From contig OY288189.1 of NCBI GenBank assembly GCA_958439205.1, positions 4,469,631 through 4,533,630 of the forward strand: a DNA stretch of 64,000 nt, written 5' to 3'. This DNA is from an uncultured Allorhizobium sp. Its GTDB lineage: Bacteria > Pseudomonadota > Alphaproteobacteria > Rhizobiales > Rhizobiaceae. The notes under the pieces were generated by a model. That model did no database searches and was not told the origin of the DNA. It saw only the letters and a program-made list of their open reading frames with translations. This document shows, piece after piece, positions 24,150-32,921 of the stretch (positions are counted from its first letter, which is position 1; each line of letters opens with the position of its first letter). The position numbers and the translations under genes are program-made.

Positions 24150-25343
24150 TCACTGGCCCGGCAGAATGCGAATGGCGTAGAGGTTCACGCCTCGTCCGCC
24201 GCCTGCGAGATCCGCGTTGATCAAAAGACGGCCCGGCGTCGACGGTGCCATGCCGTTGTCGAAGGAGACACGGAAGAGTGCATCGAGCTTTTGCGGGTTC
24301 ACCGTGAAGCGATGACGCGGGCAATCGCCCATGCGCGGGAAATCGCATTCGACCGAGATCTGGACCGGCTTGTCATCGGTCGACTGCACCGTGAGTGCGA
24401 TGGTCGAGGTGCGGCCCGCCATTTCACGCAGGATCTCCGTCGGCACGGTCACTTCCACAGCACCCGCTGCATCCCCGCTGCGCGACACGATCTGCGCGGC
24501 ACTTCCATCGCTTGCCGTCACGATATCGACCAGCGCATTGGCGCGGGGTCGAAGGGCGGAGACCTGCTGGGGTTCGAAAACTTCAACCCAATCATCGGAG
24601 AACCCACCGCGGGCATCGATGGCCTGCGGCCCGGTCGGTGCGGCCGGAGCGGTCGCTTCCGGTGTTCCGGAGAAATCCTCCGATTCCACGCGTGGCGGCG
24701 GATTGGGAACAGATGTATCGCGCTCCGCCTCGGACAGGAGCAGACCGGAGGAATAGACCCACCAGGCACCAATGCCGAGCGTTGCAACGAAGATCGACAT
24801 GATCAGAAGGCGCGCCACAATACCTCGGCGACGACGGGGCGCCTTCAGGGGGCGCTCGGACCGCATGTCCGGCATCGGGCCTTCATCATCGACATGGGTG
24901 TCGCGGTCGACGCGCGGAGATGCCTGGAAGTCCTCGTCAAAACCTGGCTCCCGCGCCGGTTCTGGCGCGCGGCTTGCAGGTTCGACAGACGCAAATCCCG
25001 GCTCAACGCGACCGGTGCGGCGCTCAGCCTGCGAGGCGACGAGCGGGTCAGCCGAGACTCCAGCGGGTGCCGCAGCCCGGGGAGCTGCCACGGGCGTTAA
25101 CGGCTCTGCCGGCGGATCCGGCCTCACCTCGAGGCGGGCACGCTCCTCCAGCTCGATTTCATGAATGAGCGCCTCCAGCCGGCGGCGCTGGTAATTGATC
25201 GCTTCCGGATCATCGATATTCTGCTTGCGCAGCCCGGTCTCGAGAGCCTGGCGCGCCGACTGATAGACGCGGGCGCGCGCTTCCGCATTTGCACGCTCGG
25301 AGCGCTCCAGGGCGTTTCTGATGGCCGTTTCCAATCCGCTCAT
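24150..25343 (-). CDS. Conserved membrane-anchored protein of unknown function
   Basis: A 397-residue protein I do not recognise by function. Residues 1-70 are charged and helical (LETAIRNALERSERANAEAR, then RRRLEALIHEIELEERARL), probably a coiled coil; 70-165 is Pro/Ala/Arg/Asp-rich and likely disordered; RRRRGIVARLLIMSIFVATLGIGAWWV is a single membrane span near 185; and the last 180 residues form a soluble domain with two cysteines (VECDFPRMGDCPRHRF), probably periplasmic. ATG 25343 (MSGLETAIRNAL) is preferred over an open extension to 25454. It converges with ppk2 and diverges from the nitronate monooxygenase gene. Looks like a rhizobial family-specific protein. Confidence 0.7.
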   Translation of the reverse strand: MSGLETAIRNALERSERANAEARARVYQSARQALETGLRKQNIDDPEAINYQRRRLEALIHEIELEERARLEVRPDPPAEPLTPVAAPRAAAPAGVSADPLVASQAERRTGRVEPGFASVEPASRAPEPAREPGFDEDFQASPRVDRDTHVDDEGPMPDMRSERPLKAPRRRRGIVARLLIMSIFVATLGIGAWWVYSSGLLLSEAERDTSVPNPPPRVESEDFSGTPEATAPAAPTGPQAIDARGGFSDDWVEVFEPQQVSALRPRANALVDIVTASDGSAAQIVSRSGDAAGAVEVTVPTEILREMAGRTSTIALTVQSTDDKPVQISVECDFPRMGDCPRHRFTVNPQKLDALFRVSFDNGMAPSTPGRLLINADLAGGGRGVNLYAIRILPGQ

Positions 25344-25566
25344 TGGCCGCCATACTCCTTTTGGGGTCGCCCCAGCCACATCGTCATCATCGTTTAGATT
25401 CGGTAAACGCTCGATTTTTCCAGCACAAGCCCGGAAGATCGCTATGGAGCGCAATAAACACAGGAATGAGGCCGGACGCTTTGGCCATACAGAGGAACTG
25501 CACCGGATCCCTTAGCCTGGCACATAGGCCACGCACCCGCTTTCCTCGCGGCGAAGGATCTGATAT

Positions 25567-25588
25567 TTGACGTTTGCGTAAACGTAAA
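25567..25588. promoter_or_regulatory. ACGT-type palindrome before nitronate monooxygenase gene
   Basis: TTGACGTTT, a GCGT spacer and AAACGTAAA form a 22-base inverted repeat with one mismatch, 19 bases ahead of the start at 25608. A related palindrome lies before fadD (28597-28612). The pattern resembles operators of MerR-type regulators of fatty-acid and branched-chain amino-acid catabolism (LiuR type), by memory. Confidence 0.5.
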
Positions 25589-25607
25589 CTTCATGGGAGG
25601 TGAAGTC

Positions 25608-26567
25608 ATGGCCCTGCCGTCGATCCTGAAAGACAATCTGAGGCTTCCCGTCGTCGCCTCGCCGCTCTTCATCATATCGCATCCGAAGCTGACGCTTGCC
25701 CAGTGCAAGGCCGGCATCGTCGGTTCCTTCCCGGCGCTCAATGCGCGTCCGGAAGCGCAGCTAGACGAGTGGCTCGCCGAGATCACCGAAGAGCTCGCAT
25801 CGCACAACGCCAAAAACCCGGACCGCCCGGCCGCTCCCTTTGCCGTCAACCAGATCGTGCACATGTCGAACAAGCGGCTCGAGCACGACCTGATGATGTG
25901 CGTCAAATACAAGGTGCCGATCGTGATTTCCTCGCTCGGCGCCGTGCCGGAGGTGAATGCCGCGGTGCATTCCTATGGCGGCATCGTGCTGCATGACGTG
26001 ATCAACAACCGCCACGCCAATTCGGCGATCCGCAAGGGCGCAGACGGCCTGATCGCGGTTGCCACCGGGGCTGGTGGCCATGCCGGCACGCTGTCGCCCT
26101 TTGCGCTTGTTCAGGAAATCCGCGAATGGTTCGACGGTCCGCTGCTGCTTGCCGGCGCGATCGCCAATGGCGGTGCGGTGCTTGCGGCCCAGGCGATGGG
26201 CGCCGACATGGCCTATATCGGCTCGCCCTTCATCGCGACGGAAGAGGCCCGCGCCTCGGACGAGTACAAGCAGGCGATCGTCGACGCCCATGCCAATGAC
26301 ATTGTCTATTCCAACTACTTCACCGGCATCCATGGCAATTATCTGAAGCCGTCGATCATTGCTGCCGGCATGGATCCTGACAACCTGCCCGTGGCCGATC
26401 CCTCGAAGATGGACTTCGACAAGGCGACCACAGGCGCCAAGGCCTGGAAGGATATCTGGGGCTGCGGCCAGGGCATCGGCGCCGTCAAGGCGGTCGAGCC
26501 GGTGGCAGCCGTCGTCGACCGGCTGGAGCGCGAATATTTAGACGCAAAAAAGGCGATTTGCGGCTGA
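25608..26567 (+). CDS. Nitronate monooxygenase / 2-nitropropane dioxygenase family
   Basis: A 319-residue TIM-barrel flavoenzyme. It starts MALPSILKDNLRLPVVASPLFI, has the FMN-binding AVATGAGGHAGTLSPFALV (including the H of GGHAG thought to be the catalytic base) and LLLAGAIANGGAVLAAQAMGADMAYIGSPF for phosphate binding. Members oxidise alkyl nitronates or act as NADH:quinone reductases. ATG 25608 has GGGAGGTGA just ahead and is preferred to an upstream GTG. The palindrome in its promoter is shared in type with fadD, hinting at co-regulation with acyl-CoA metabolism. Confidence 0.9.
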   Translation: MALPSILKDNLRLPVVASPLFIISHPKLTLAQCKAGIVGSFPALNARPEAQLDEWLAEITEELASHNAKNPDRPAAPFAVNQIVHMSNKRLEHDLMMCVKYKVPIVISSLGAVPEVNAAVHSYGGIVLHDVINNRHANSAIRKGADGLIAVATGAGGHAGTLSPFALVQEIREWFDGPLLLAGAIANGGAVLAAQAMGADMAYIGSPFIATEEARASDEYKQAIVDAHANDIVYSNYFTGIHGNYLKPSIIAAGMDPDNLPVADPSKMDFDKATTGAKAWKDIWGCGQGIGAVKAVEPVAAVVDRLEREYLDAKKAICG

Positions 26568-26583
26568 AGCCACCCCTGCTAGC

Positions 26584-26610
26584 GTCCCCGCAGAATCGTT
26601 TTGCGGGGAC
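26584..26610 (+). promoter_or_regulatory. Hairpin covering the ribosome-binding region of the DUF1176 gene
   Basis: GTCCCCGCA (26584-26592) and TGCGGGGAC (26602-26610) pair perfectly over nine bases. The right arm carries the GGGGA box that lies just ahead of ATG 26617. It may terminate the upstream gene or mask translation of the downstream one. Confidence 0.45.
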
Positions 26611-26616
26611 ATCGTC

Positions 26617-27672
26617 ATGCATCTAAAACTTACTCTTTCGCTCGCTGTCATCATGGGCAGCGGAGCGCTCGCCTTTGCCGGCGACGGTGCCTTCAAGGAA
26701 TTCAAGTCCTGGCAAGTCTCCTGCAGCCAGACACAAACCTGCAGCATGCGGCAATACCTGTCGGACAATCCTCTCTCCAACTTCGAACTGCAACGACGCG
26801 GCGGACCGGAAAGCCCGGTCTCCCTCGTGTTTGCACCGAGCGAGAGTGCCATTCTGGAGACCGGCAGCCTCGAGGTCAGCATTTCGATCGATGGCGGCGT
26901 GCCGCTTCCGATCAGCGCCAAGGACGTGGCCGTCGACACCGGCAGCGGGACGGTCTCCCTGAGCGGCGACTTCATCGGCAACGGCCTGATCGATGACTTG
27001 AAGAACGGGACCACTGCCACGGTCGAGATCAAGGCCGGAACGTCCAGCCTCTCCGCCGAAATACCGCTCGCGGGCGCGGCGGCCAGCCTCCTGTTCATCG
27101 ACGAATATCAGAAGCGTATCGGCCATACCGATGCACTCAGCGCCAAAGGAGACAAGGCGCCCAATCCGCCGCTGCCGATCCAGGAGCTTCGCAGCATCGC
27201 GGAACTCCCGGATGCGGTTCGAGCACATTTCCAGGAGGGCGGAGCCTGCGCTGATACGGATCCTCTGATGTTCGACGGCAATTCGATGTCTCATAAGCTG
27301 GATGAGAACACGACCATCTATGTGACGCCCTGCGGAATGAGCGGAGCGTACAATGTCCCCTTCCAGGCATTCGTCGATTCCTTCGGCATGGTCACGACAC
27401 TTGCCTTCCCGGTGATGCTGGACGGCGCGCCCAGTGCCACGGCCCAGGCCTACAACCTCGGCTATGATTACGAAGACAAAAGCTTCTCGTCATTCTTCAA
27501 GGGACGCGGGATCGGCGATTGCGGCACATTCAGCGAATGGAAGCTTTCCGAGGGTGCCATGGCGCCACAGCTAGTGCTCGTCGAGGAAGCCTTCCGCGAC
27601 TGCCCATCCGAAATCAGCGAAAACGAAACCATCGACCCCGCCGAATGGCCGAAGACCTGGCCGCTGAAATAG
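26617..27672 (+). CDS. Exported DUF1176 protein
   Basis: A 351-residue exported protein with signal peptide MHLKLTLSLAVIMGSGALAFA. It matches the DUF1176 pattern: an invasion-associated-locus-B-like first half beginning FKEFKSWQVSCSQTQTCSM, with a paired-Cys arrangement, and a second half with EGGACADTDPLMFDGNSMSHKLDENTTIYVTPCGMSGAYN and GRGIGDCGTFSEWKLSEG. Six or more cysteines suggest disulfides in the periplasm. The function of this family is unknown. It follows the nitronate monooxygenase by 50 bases on the same strand and may be co-transcribed. Confidence 0.8.
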   Translation: MHLKLTLSLAVIMGSGALAFAGDGAFKEFKSWQVSCSQTQTCSMRQYLSDNPLSNFELQRRGGPESPVSLVFAPSESAILETGSLEVSISIDGGVPLPISAKDVAVDTGSGTVSLSGDFIGNGLIDDLKNGTTATVEIKAGTSSLSAEIPLAGAAASLLFIDEYQKRIGHTDALSAKGDKAPNPPLPIQELRSIAELPDAVRAHFQEGGACADTDPLMFDGNSMSHKLDENTTIYVTPCGMSGAYNVPFQAFVDSFGMVTTLAFPVMLDGAPSATAQAYNLGYDYEDKSFSSFFKGRGIGDCGTFSEWKLSEGAMAPQLVLVEEAFRDCPSEISENETIDPAEWPKTWPLK

Positions 27673-27797
27673 GATCTGATATCGCGCAGTGGGCGGGGAA
27701 ATTTTCCACGCCCACTGAAATGCGTCTTGAAATGAGCAGGCAATCCCTGTATCAGCCCCTCACCAAACGCGGCGGGGCTATTCCTTGTCCAGCGTAG

Positions 27798-27873
27798 GCC
27801 GCTTTAGCTCAGGTGGTAGAGCACATCATTCGTAATGATGGGGTCGCAGGTTCGAGTCCTGCAAGCGGCACCA
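27798..27873 (+). tRNA. tRNA-Thr (anticodon CGT)
   Basis: Cloverleaf with acceptor GCCGCTT/AAGCGGC, D arm GCTC...GAGC, anticodon loop TTCGTAA (anticodon CGT) and T arm GCAGGTTCGAGTCCTGC, with encoded CCA at 27871-27873. Reads ACG threonine codons. Confidence 0.95.
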
Positions 27874-28052
27874 TTTTTCCAACCAAGTTTCATCAAGCTC
27901 CCCTTCCCCCTCAGGGCTTTCTGTGCCAAGAGCGCCGTCGGGCGCGAGTGCCGTAAACTTTAGTACGGGCTCGGGCGGGTTGATTGACGTCTCTCCTGCT
28001 GCAGCGCGATTACGCTGCCGTCCACTTTCCCAGTTCTCTGCATTCTACCCAT

Positions 28053-28082
28053 GAAAAAGGGCCCCGCGTTGCGAGGCCCTTG
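28053..28082 (-). terminator. Terminator of the PRC-barrel gene
   Basis: On the minus strand AGGGCC...GGCCCT arms with GC-rich inner pairing form a hairpin followed by TTTTTC, about 26 bases after the stop at 28108. The 234 bases 27874-28107 hold nothing else that I can identify. Confidence 0.75.
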
Positions 28083-28107
28083 TATGGTCTATGGATGACC
28101 GGACCGG

Positions 28108-28503
28108 TTAGATCCAGTAGGGCGGGACGCCATAGTAGTCGTAAACCGAGCGACCGTTGTTCCGGTACCAGTTTTCGCTGTCATCGCGATGCTTCGGCGC
28201 GGCCTCCACCTGTTCCTTGGTGAGATCGATCCGATAGCCGTCGAGGCTTTCGTCATAGGTCAGCTTTTCCCAGGGGAGCGGGTAATAGTCGTCGCCGATT
28301 CCCCAGAAACCGCCGAAGCTCAGGACCGCATAGGCGACGCGGCCGCCGCGCTTTTCGAGAATGATGCGCTGGATCGAGCCGATGCGCTCGCCATCGCGGC
28401 CAAAGACCGCCGTGCCCTCGACCTTGTCGCTGGCAATCAGGCTTGCCGTGTCCTTGACATAGGGATCCTGGCCGTGGGTCGCCGTTCGATTTTCCTGCAA
28501 CAT
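28108..28503 (-). CDS. PRC-barrel domain protein
   Basis: A 131-residue protein. The PRC-barrel lies at about 20-95: ASDKVEGTAVFGRDGERIGSIQRIILEKRGGRVAYAVLSFGGFWGIGDDYYPLPWEKL, of which only the ends are cited here for position, with ERIGSIQRI and YPLPWEKL as the defining strands. Such proteins occur in ribosome maturation factors and photosynthetic reaction centres, and as small stress-related proteins in rhizobia. The short acidic start and Tyr-rich C-terminus (DYYGVPPYWI) are specific. It diverges from fadD with a 227-base gap and has its own terminator. Confidence 0.85.
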   Translation of the reverse strand: MLQENRTATHGQDPYVKDTASLIASDKVEGTAVFGRDGERIGSIQRIILEKRGGRVAYAVLSFGGFWGIGDDYYPLPWEKLTYDESLDGYRIDLTKEQVEAAPKHRDDSENWYRNNGRSVYDYYGVPPYWI

Positions 28504-28596
28504 GGGGATATCCTCCTTCTGGTTGTGGATGAAAGGGTAACGGCGAAACGCGAAGCATGGTTCCTTTCGAGACGGGGCAAAGCCCGGACAGGATTG

Positions 28597-28612
28597 TTGA
28601 CGTTTACGTCAA
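28597..28612. promoter_or_regulatory. ACGT-type palindrome before fadD
   Basis: TTGACG-TTTA-CGTCAA is a perfect 6-bp-arm inverted repeat, 118 bases ahead of fadD and 94 bases from the divergent PRC gene. It shares TTGACGTTT with the palindrome at 25567. Candidate operator for a fatty-acid catabolism regulator. Confidence 0.5.
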
Positions 28613-28730
28613 GGTTAGATAGCCTTCGTACGAGTTGCACTGTCGGCGCGGAAACGCGTAAGCTTTCGGGGACCTGAGGAGGAATCGGCCCCGAGACGGG
28701 CATGCAGACAACGAAGGTTTCGGGAGGAAC

Positions 28731-30440
28731 ATGATGACGGAAACTTTGAGCCGCCTGAGCGGCCGCGCCGCCGACAAGATCTGGGTCCAGTCTTATCCGG
28801 CCGCGGTGCCGGCCGAGATCGCGCCGCATGCCCACCAGTCTCTGGGCGCCCTCTTCGAAGCGAGTTGCGCAAAATTCGCCGACCGGCTGGCCTTTTCGAG
28901 CATGGGCCGGTCCATGACCTTCCGCGAGCTTGAGCAGCAGTCCCGCAAGGTCGGCGCCTGGCTGCAGTCGAAGGGACTTGTCAAAGGTGACCGCGTTGCG
29001 GTCATGACGCCGAACATCCTGCAGAACCCGGTCGCCGTCTATGGCATCCTGCGCGCCGGCATGATCGTGGTGAACGTCAATCCGCTCTACACACCCCGCG
29101 AACTCGAGCATCAGCTCAAGGATTCGGGCGCGAAGGCGATCGTCGTTCTGGAAAACTTCGCCCATACGGTCGAGCAGGTGGTTGCGCGCACCGACGTCAA
29201 GCATGTCGTTGTCTGCGCCATGGGCGACATGCTGGGGCTGAAAGGCCATATCGTCAATCTGGTCGTGCGCAAGGTGAAGAAGCTGGTGCCGGCCTGGTCG
29301 ATCCCTGGCCATACGAACTTCAAGGCCATGCTGTCCGAAGGCGAAAAGCTGCAGCTGAAGCCTGTCGACGTGATCTCGAGCGACGTTGCCTTCCTGCAGT
29401 ATACGGGTGGAACGACCGGCGTTTCCAAGGGCGCGACACTTACCCATGCCAATCTGCTCGCCAACAAGCAGCAGATTGCGCTGTGGCTGGAAGCAGCCTT
29501 TGCCGGCCAGTCGCGTCCGGATGTCCTCAACTTCGTCTGCGCGCTGCCGCTCTACCACATCTTCGCACTGACGGTGAATTCGCTGATGGGCGTGGCGCTC
29601 GGTGGCCATAACCTGCTGATCGCCAATCCGCGCGATATCCCGGCCTTCATCAAGGAGCTGCAGAGCTTCAAGGCGCATGTCTTCCCGGGCCTCAACACGC
29701 TGTTCAACGCGATGATGAACAACCCGGAATTCAAGAAGATCGACTTCTCCTCGCTGATGCTGGTGCTTGGCGGCGGCATGGCGATCCAGCGGCCGGTGGC
29801 TGAACGCTGGCTGGAGATGACGGGGCGTCCGATCACCGAGGGTTACGGTCTGTCCGAGACGTCGCCGGTTGCGACCGTCAATCGTCTCGACGCGCGTGAA
29901 TTCTCCGGCATGATCGGCCTGCCGCTTCCTTCCACCGACATCGAGATCCGCGACGAGGACGGCAACACACTACCGATCGGCGACGTGGGCGAGATCTGCA
30001 TCCGCGGACCGCAGGTCATGGCTGGCTATTGGCAGCGCCCGGAAGAGACGGCCAAGGTCATGAGCGAAGATAGCTTCTTCCGCTCCGGTGACATGGGCCT
30101 GATGGACGAACGCGGCTATGTGAAGATCGTCGATCGCAAGAAGGACATGATCCTCGTCTCCGGCTTCAATGTCTATCCGAACGAGATCGAGGAAGTGGCC
30201 GTCATGCATGCCGGCGTGCTGGAATGTGCCGCTGTCGGCGTGCCGGACGAACATTCGGGCGAGGCGGTGAAGCTCTTCGTGGTGAAGAAGGATCCGAACC
30301 TCACCATCGACGAGCTGAAGGCCCATTGCGCCGCGAACCTCACCAATTACAAGCGGCCGCGCTATATCGAGTTCCGCACCGAACTGCCGAAAACCAATGT
30401 CGGCAAGATCCTGCGGCGCGAGTTGCGCGACGGAAAATAA
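28731..30440 (+). CDS. fadD: Long-chain-fatty-acid-CoA ligase
   Basis: A 569-residue adenylate-forming enzyme. It activates fatty acids to acyl-CoA for beta-oxidation. The AMP/ATP P-loop is LQYTGGTTGVSKGATLTH, followed by EGYGLSETSPV, GDVGEICIRGPQVMAGYW, FRSGDMGLMDERGYVKIVDR and the FACS signature DMILVSGFNVYPNEIEEV; the catalytic Lys is in TNVGKILRREL. GGGAGG precedes both ATG 28731 and ATG 28734; the latter has better spacing. The acyl chain length is inferred from overall similarity. An ACGT palindrome lies upstream, and a hairpin follows the stop. Confidence 0.95.
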   Translation: MMTETLSRLSGRAADKIWVQSYPAAVPAEIAPHAHQSLGALFEASCAKFADRLAFSSMGRSMTFRELEQQSRKVGAWLQSKGLVKGDRVAVMTPNILQNPVAVYGILRAGMIVVNVNPLYTPRELEHQLKDSGAKAIVVLENFAHTVEQVVARTDVKHVVVCAMGDMLGLKGHIVNLVVRKVKKLVPAWSIPGHTNFKAMLSEGEKLQLKPVDVISSDVAFLQYTGGTTGVSKGATLTHANLLANKQQIALWLEAAFAGQSRPDVLNFVCALPLYHIFALTVNSLMGVALGGHNLLIANPRDIPAFIKELQSFKAHVFPGLNTLFNAMMNNPEFKKIDFSSLMLVLGGGMAIQRPVAERWLEMTGRPITEGYGLSETSPVATVNRLDAREFSGMIGLPLPSTDIEIRDEDGNTLPIGDVGEICIRGPQVMAGYWQRPEETAKVMSEDSFFRSGDMGLMDERGYVKIVDRKKDMILVSGFNVYPNEIEEVAVMHAGVLECAAVGVPDEHSGEAVKLFVVKKDPNLTIDELKAHCAANLTNYKRPRYIEFRTELPKTNVGKILRRELRDGK

Positions 30441-30449
30441 ATCGATTTA
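30438..30449. promoter_or_regulatory. AAATCGATTT palindrome between fadD and pgi
   Basis: TAAATCGATTTA is a perfect 12-base palindrome overlapping the fadD stop, 95 bases ahead of pgi. Its AATCGATT core recurs before the fructokinase gene (35594-35609). LacI-type regulators often use such CG-centred palindromes. Confidence 0.4.
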
Positions 30450-30454
30450 AATTT

Positions 30455-30474
30455 GGGGAGGCTCTAGCCTCCCC
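30455..30474 (+). terminator. fadD terminator hairpin
   Basis: GGGGAGGC and GCCTCCCC form a perfect 8-bp stem with a TCTA loop, followed by TTCGTCTT. It lies 14 bases after the fadD stop. Confidence 0.65.
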
Positions 30475-30543
30475 TTCGTCTTGATCCCGTCTCAAGTCGC
30501 TAATAAGGTCCCCGGCATTCATCGTCGAACCAGGGACATTCCG

Positions 30544-32172
30544 ATGCAATCCATCATCGACACGCTGACGAGCACGGTCGCCGCCACCCATGCTGAAGAC
30601 CTGCGCGCATCCTTTGCCGCCGATCCGCAGCGCTTCAGCCGCTTTTCCGCCTCGCTCGACGACCTGTTGATGGATTATTCCAAATGCGCCGTGAATGACG
30701 AGGTTCTCGACCAGCTCGAGCAGCTCATCACGGTCGCGGGTGTTGCCGAGAAGCGCGACGAAATGTTCTCGGGCGCACCGATCAACTTTACCGAAGGCCG
30801 CGCCGTCCTCCACACAGCCTTGCGCAACCGCTCGAACCGCCCCGTGCTGGTCGATGGTCGCGACGTCATGCCCGACGTGAACGGCGTGCTCGACGCCATG
30901 AGCAAGTTCGCCGACGGGATCCGCTCCGGCGAGATGAAGGGCGCCACGGGCAAGGCAATTACCGATGTCGTCAATATCGGCATCGGCGGCTCTGATCTTG
31001 GCCCGGTCATGGCAACGCTGGCGCTCGCCCCCTTCCATGACGGCCCGCGCCTGCATTTCGTCTCCAATATCGACGGCGCCCATATCGCCGACACGCTGAA
31101 GACGCTCGTCCCCGAGACCACTCTCTTCATCGTCGCATCGAAGACCTTCACCACCATCGAGACGATGACGAACGCCCAGACGGCGCGCGCCTTCATCGCC
31201 AATGCGCTCGGGGAAGCGGCCGTCGGCCACCACTTCTGCGCCGTCTCGACAGCACTCGACAAGGTCGCCGCCTTTGGCATCGATCCCAGCCGCGTCTTCG
31301 GCTTCTGGGATTGGGTCGGTGGTCGCTATTCGATCTGGTCGGCGATCGGCTTGCCGCTGATGATCGCGATCGGGCCTGACAATTTCGGCGACTTCCTTGC
31401 CGGCGGCCACGCGATGGACGAGCATTTTCGCAATGCGCCCTTCCGCCAGAACCTGCCGATGCTGCTCGGCGCGCTCGGCGTTTATCACCGCAACGTTTTG
31501 AATTACGCGACGCGGGCGATCCTGCCCTATGATCAGCGCCTGTCGCGCTTCCCGGCCTATCTGCAGCAGCTCGACATGGAATCGAACGGCAAGAGCGTCA
31601 CGATCGACGGCAAGCCGGTTCAGGGCGCATCCGGCCCCGTCGTCTGGGGCGAACCGGGCACCAATGGCCAGCACGCCTTCTACCAGCTCATCCACCAAGG
31701 CACGAGCGTCATCCCGGCTGAGTTCCTGATCGCCGCCAACGGCTTCGAGCCGGAACTACGCCACCAGCACGAATTGCTGATCGCCAATTGCCTGGCACAG
31801 TCGGAAGCGCTGATGAAGGGCCGCACACTGGCCGAAGCCAAGAGCCAGCTGACCGCCAAAGGTGTGTCGGACGAAGAGGCCGATTTCCTCGCTCCGCACC
31901 GCGTCTTCTCCGGTAACCGCCCGTCGATCACCTTCGTCTACGAGCAGCTGACCCCGTTTACGCTGGGACGCCTGATCGCGCTTTACGAACACCGCGTTTT
32001 CGTCGAAGGCGTGATCTTCCGTATCAATTCCTTCGACCAGTGGGGCGTGGAACTCGGCAAGGAACTGGCGACCGGGTTGCTGCCGGTGGTGCAGGGCAAG
32101 GTCGCGGCCACGGGGCACGACAGCTCGACGGTTGGGCTGGTCTCGGCGTTGGCGGAGCGGAAGATGGGGTGA
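30544..32172 (+). CDS. pgi: Glucose-6-phosphate isomerase
   Basis: A 542-residue phosphoglucose isomerase interconverting glucose-6-phosphate and fructose-6-phosphate. Signature blocks are VVNIGIGGSDLGPVMATLAL, VFGFWDWVGGRYSIWSAIGLPLMIA (position about 256-280, catalytic region), ESNGKSV and NSFDQWGVELGKELA. The catalytic glutamate and lysine regions are intact. ATG 30544 is used rather than the open upstream extension. In rhizobia the enzyme links fructose and mannose use to the Entner-Doudoroff and pentose routes, consistent with the frc and fructokinase genes in this window. Confidence 0.96.
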   Translation: MQSIIDTLTSTVAATHAEDLRASFAADPQRFSRFSASLDDLLMDYSKCAVNDEVLDQLEQLITVAGVAEKRDEMFSGAPINFTEGRAVLHTALRNRSNRPVLVDGRDVMPDVNGVLDAMSKFADGIRSGEMKGATGKAITDVVNIGIGGSDLGPVMATLALAPFHDGPRLHFVSNIDGAHIADTLKTLVPETTLFIVASKTFTTIETMTNAQTARAFIANALGEAAVGHHFCAVSTALDKVAAFGIDPSRVFGFWDWVGGRYSIWSAIGLPLMIAIGPDNFGDFLAGGHAMDEHFRNAPFRQNLPMLLGALGVYHRNVLNYATRAILPYDQRLSRFPAYLQQLDMESNGKSVTIDGKPVQGASGPVVWGEPGTNGQHAFYQLIHQGTSVIPAEFLIAANGFEPELRHQHELLIANCLAQSEALMKGRTLAEAKSQLTAKGVSDEEADFLAPHRVFSGNRPSITFVYEQLTPFTLGRLIALYEHRVFVEGVIFRINSFDQWGVELGKELATGLLPVVQGKVAATGHDSSTVGLVSALAERKMG

Positions 32173-32232
32173 TGTGGCGGCATTGAGCCCGGCCGAGGAC
32201 AACGCAATCCAGACTTCCGGGGCAAGCGGCCC

Positions 32233-32400
32233 GTGCACGATGACCAACTGACCATCACCGAGGCTCAAGCCCGGTCCCTTATCGCGGATCAATTCCCGCA
32301 GTTTCGGGGCCAGGAAATCCGCGAGCTTGAGACCGCTGGCACGGTCAATGCGATCTTCCGGATTGGCGAGAGATATGCGGCCCGCTTTCCCGTCGACTGA
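32233..32400 (+). pseudogene. Remnant of aminoglycoside-phosphotransferase-family gene (N-terminal fragment)
   Basis: A 55-codon frame starting at GTG 32233 reads DDQLTITEAQARSLIADQF, then FRGQEIRELETAGTVNAIFRIG and YAARFPVD before a stop. This is the usual opening of an APH/kinase-fold phosphotransferase, including the GTVNAIFRIG nucleotide-loop strand, but the remaining roughly 230 residues with the catalytic HGD and DxD motifs are missing and no other frame continues them. It sits just after pgi at the start of a small accessory patch. Confidence 0.65.
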
Positions 32401-32492
32401 CACGCCTACCGACAATAGGTCATCGCGGAAAAGTCCCGCTCAGCGTCGGATATCTGTCTGAAAATCGGCTGCCCAGAATTCTGCTTGATGCC

Positions 32493-32921
32493 TCACCGGC
32501 TTGCCAGCATCTTGTCCAGGGCATCCTGTAACCTGTCGACGGACGCATCGGCGAAATGAGACTGGTAGAACTCGATGCCCTGCCGCGCCTTCTCGGTGAA
32601 GTCGATGCGGGAGGTATCGGTCGCCAAATCCGCCTGCTCGCCGGTGACCGCAGAGATCTTCAGGGTCATGCCGAGAAAGGCTGAGCTTTCGTCAAACGTC
32701 ATCTCGCCGTCGCTGAGTTGTCCATTCATCCAGTCGAACAATTCCTGCCGGGTCATGCTGGTGAAATCGAGCGCGTCATCTCCGGTGCGGCTATCTACGG
32801 GTTTACGCGCGTCCGCCGTGTGCCCGGACAGGATAGCCCTGAACTGCTGATCCTCGACCCGAGACCCCGCAAGGTTGCGCGACCCCGAAAACAGATAGCT
32901 GGCACCCGTATCGACCTTCAT
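32493..32921 (-). CDS. Hypothetical protein
   Basis: A 142-residue protein without a recognised domain. GGGAAGG lies eight bases before ATG 32921, so translation is likely. It begins MKVDTGASYLFSGSR, has no signal peptide or membrane span, and is mostly polar with helical segments such as FTSMTRQELFDWMNGQ and SVDRLQDALDKMLASR at the end. It lies between the phosphotransferase remnant and vapBC. The presence of a DGEMTFDESSAF acidic loop is reminiscent of EF-hand-like loops, but this is not convincing. Confidence 0.6.
   Translation of the reverse strand: MKVDTGASYLFSGSRNLAGSRVEDQQFRAILSGHTADARKPVDSRTGDDALDFTSMTRQELFDWMNGQLSDGEMTFDESSAFLGMTLKISAVTGEQADLATDTSRIDFTEKARQGIEFYQSHFADASVDRLQDALDKMLASR

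Noticed and set aside
31756..32415. 219-codon minus-strand frame over the pgi 3' end
   Set aside because: It is antisense to the conserved pgi C-terminus and to the phosphotransferase fragment, with no ribosome site.
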